Source of the DNA: Variovorax sp. HW608
Lineage (GTDB): Bacteria > Pseudomonadota > Gammaproteobacteria > Burkholderiales > Burkholderiaceae_C
NCBI RefSeq assembly: GCF_900090195.1
Contig: NZ_LT607803.1
Location: 5,978,229 to 6,042,228, forward strand
Direction of reading: 5' to 3'
Length of the DNA stretch: 64,000 nucleotides
Each line of letters opens with the position of its first letter. The first letter of the stretch is position 1. Of the stretch, positions 62,279 to 64,000 are shown piece after piece. The notes under the pieces are model-generated. The model was not told where the DNA came from. It worked only from the letters and a program-made list of their open reading frames with translations, and searched no databases. A program made the position numbers and the translations under genes.

Positions 62279-64000
62279 TCAGAAGGTCTTGAGGAAAGCG
62301 ATCAATGCGCGCTTGTCGTCGTCGCCGAGGACCGGTTCGCGGCCGAAGGACTTCTCGTCGGCGCTCAAGGTCTCCTGCTGGTTGAACTGTGCGGTGCCGA
62401 AATAGTGGCCGCGGTTCACCACGAAGTCGGGGCACTTGCTCAGCTCGAGCAACGGGCCGCGCACCGCCGCGAAGTGCTGGCGCAGCTCCTCGTCGGTCGC
62501 GCCCGCCGGCACGTTGGCGAGCGTGCGCTTGAGCTTGACGAGCAGTTCGCCGACCTCCTTCACGTGGCTGAGGTTCTCGTTGATGGCGTCGGCTTCGGCG
62601 CGCAGCCTGAGGTTGGCCAGCAGGTTCACCGGCACGCCCTTGGGAATGGGTCCGAGCACGATGTCGCCCTCGTCCTTGACCAGCCACGGTAGCCAGCGAT
62701 GCAGCATGCCCTGCAGGGGTTGCGCCGCTTCGGGCACGAAACCGGCGGGGATGGTGACGGTGCTGCGCTCGGTCGTGCGGTCGATGATGCCGCCGGCCTT
62801 CGCGCCGAGCTCGGCGTCGGTCTTGCGCTTCTCGGGCCACAGCATTTGCTCGATCGAAGCGTCGAAGACCTTCATGCGCGCTTCGACGGACGGGTTGTTG
62901 TCCGGATCCGCGTCGCCGACCGTGTTGTTCAGGAGGAACGGCGCGGTCGACCACACGCTGATCAGCGAAGGCACGCGCGTGAAGCCGCGCCCGCCCGCCG
63001 GCATCAGGTAGGGCTTTTGCTCGCCGGTGAAGGGATCGACGATGGTGATCGTGCCCACCGACGGCAGGCTCTTGTAGGTCTCGGAAGAGAAGTTGTCCCA
63101 GATGTTGCCGCGCAGCGCATTGGTCGCGAGCGGGCTGCAGGCATTGGTGCGCAGCAGGGTCACCGGGATGCGCTGGTCGGTGGAGAGGTAGTTGCCCTCC
63201 AGGAAGTCCGGCGCCTGCACGATCTTGCGCATCTGCGCCTTGTAGTCGTCGGTCTGCGTCCAGCCCCAGTAGCGCTTGAAGCACTCGACGTAGCCCCCAC
63301 CGGCGCAGCGCGCCGGCGTCAGCCCGAGCGATTCGGGCACCGGGGGCGCCTTGCTCGAATGGCAGCGCGCGCAGGTGTCGGCGAAGGCGAGCTTGCCGCG
63401 CTCCAGCGTGGCGGCATCGGCCAGGTACCTGTCGCCGCCGGGCGCGTCCTTGAGGCGGTCGGGCTTGGCGGCCTTGAGGAAGAAGCGCGCGGTGTCGAAG
63501 GTGCCCTGCTCGGTCGCCTGCCAGTAGCTCGAATTCTTCTGCGCCGACGCGATGAGGATCGGCGAGATCGTCTTGCCGCCGACCACGGGATTGAAGTGCA
63601 GCAGCCATTCCTCGCTGAAGAGCCCGATGTTCAGGTACACCCGATTGAGCGCACCCAGCAGGCCCACCGAGTCCGCGCCGTCCTTCAGCACGCGCGGCGT
63701 GCGCACCATGCCGTCGCCCTTCGAGAAGAACTCGGTCAACGGCCCTTCGCCGAGGAAGTCGTTGAACTGCCGGTTGTCCAGCTCGCCGCCCGCGAGCTTC
63801 TCGGTGCCGAGCCGCTTCGCCAGACCCATGCGCGCGCCGAACTCGTAGACCGCGTTCATGGTGCGCGGGTTGTTGATCATGTCGGTCGAGACCAGCGAGG
63901 TGTCCATCGTGCCCGGGCGGTAGGTGTGCGCGAGCTGGTACATGTAGTTGGTGCGGCCTTCGGGCTTGTTCGAGTTGTGGATGAAGAGCCGATCCACCCA
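62279..64000 (-). CDS. c-type cytochrome, 5' part beyond the window
   Basis: At least 573 residues; the frame stays open to the right edge, so the N-terminus with its signal peptide is missing. One heme site CARCH is encoded at 63359-63373. A second motif, CXXCH, is not seen in the visible part, although cysteines occur at RCAGGGYVECF and TNACSPLATN. The long regions around the heme (PVVGGKTISPILIASAQKNS, PAGGRGFTRVPSLISVWSTA) fit a large periplasmic di-heme-peroxidase-like cytochrome family, but I cannot place it exactly. It is the visible start of the redox cluster and ends 20 bp before the GMC gene. Confidence 0.8.
   Translation of the reverse strand, partial: WVDRLFIHNSNKPEGRTNYMYQLAHTYRPGTMDTSLVSTDMINNPRTMNAVYEFGARMGLAKRLGTEKLAGGELDNRQFNDFLGEGPLTEFFSKGDGMVRTPRVLKDGADSVGLLGALNRVYLNIGLFSEEWLLHFNPVVGGKTISPILIASAQKNSSYWQATEQGTFDTARFFLKAAKPDRLKDAPGGDRYLADAATLERGKLAFADTCARCHSSKAPPVPESLGLTPARCAGGGYVECFKRYWGWTQTDDYKAQMRKIVQAPDFLEGNYLSTDQRIPVTLLRTNACSPLATNALRGNIWDNFSSETYKSLPSVGTITIVDPFTGEQKPYLMPAGGRGFTRVPSLISVWSTAPFLLNNTVGDADPDNNPSVEARMKVFDASIEQMLWPEKRKTDAELGAKAGGIIDRTTERSTVTIPAGFVPEAAQPLQGMLHRWLPWLVKDEGDIVLGPIPKGVPVNLLANLRLRAEADAINENLSHVKEVGELLVKLKRTLANVPAGATDEELRQHFAAVRGPLLELSKCPDFVVNRGHYFGTAQFNQQETLSADEKSFGREPVLGDDDKRALIAFLKTF

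Overview
The window is high-GC DNA with dense, often ATGA/GTGA-overlapped genes. A Betaproteobacterium of the order Burkholderiales, Variovorax- or Comamonadaceae-like, fits best. The gene families point the same way: SorAB sulfite dehydrogenase, TIGR03118 and TorF proteins, a cstA/ybdD pair beside a NarL-type two-component system, a PFGI-1/ICEclc-type element module, and the mltG-tmk-holB-pilZ-tatD block. This is inferred from gene content; no rRNA or tRNA is visible to test it.

Layout. (1) 1-2974, + strand: the end of a Crp/Fnr regulator, a PAS-containing methyl-accepting chemotaxis protein and two small unknown genes. (2) 3048-3528: a PRC-barrel gene broken by two one-base frameshifts, then about 400 bp with only scraps. 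(3) 3930-15060, - strand: the replication/partition part of an integrative and conjugative element (ICE). In transcription order it runs parA, parB, DUF2857, a small HTH-type gene, a large putative replication protein, a winged-helix-like gene, TIGR03761, DUF3158, ssb, a small ORF and an SNF2-type helicase. No integrase, relaxase or type IV secretion genes are present. Two DNA repeat arrays lie in this module: four 18-bp iteron-like repeats inside the putative replication gene, and five tandem 36-39 bp palindromic units just after it. (4) 15569-21681, + strand: a complete ribose operon rbsBACRKD behind a perfect 26-bp LacI-type operator. (5) 21715-32435, - strand: one long run of envelope genes with an NCS1 transporter, SorA/SorB, a small membrane protein, an EF-hand-like secreted protein, an ECF sigma factor, its anti-sigma factor, an S8 peptidase, a TorF porin, a TIGR03118 lipoprotein, a polyglycine TPR protein and an SRPBCC protein.

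(6) 32512-37112, - strand: housekeeping block mltG-tmk-holB-pilZ-tatD plus an ankyrin-repeat gene, with divergent ygfZ, DUF1697 and a Phd/CcdB-type toxin-antitoxin pair (37198-39329). (7) 39346-45556, - strand: ybdD, cstA, a NarL/HisKA_3 two-component system, a thioesterase-GNAT fusion and an esterase. (8) 45687-48889, + strand: iron-dependent alcohol dehydrogenase and a cobalt-type nitrile hydratase operon with its activator. (9) 48891-55813: DUF3185, patatin, tex, an unknown membrane protein, DUF2239, a MATE pump and a small unknown. (10) 55822-64000, - strand: a redox cluster of c-type cytochrome, GMC oxidoreductase, two unknown proteins, a Dyp-type peroxidase and a catalase-fold protein.

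The most likely undescribed system is the redox cluster at the right end: two heme-peroxidase-type enzymes, an FAD oxidoreductase and a cytochrome are locked in one transcription unit with two proteins I do not recognise. The repeat arrays of the ICE remnant and the sulfite dehydrogenase/ECF/protease run are the next best leads.
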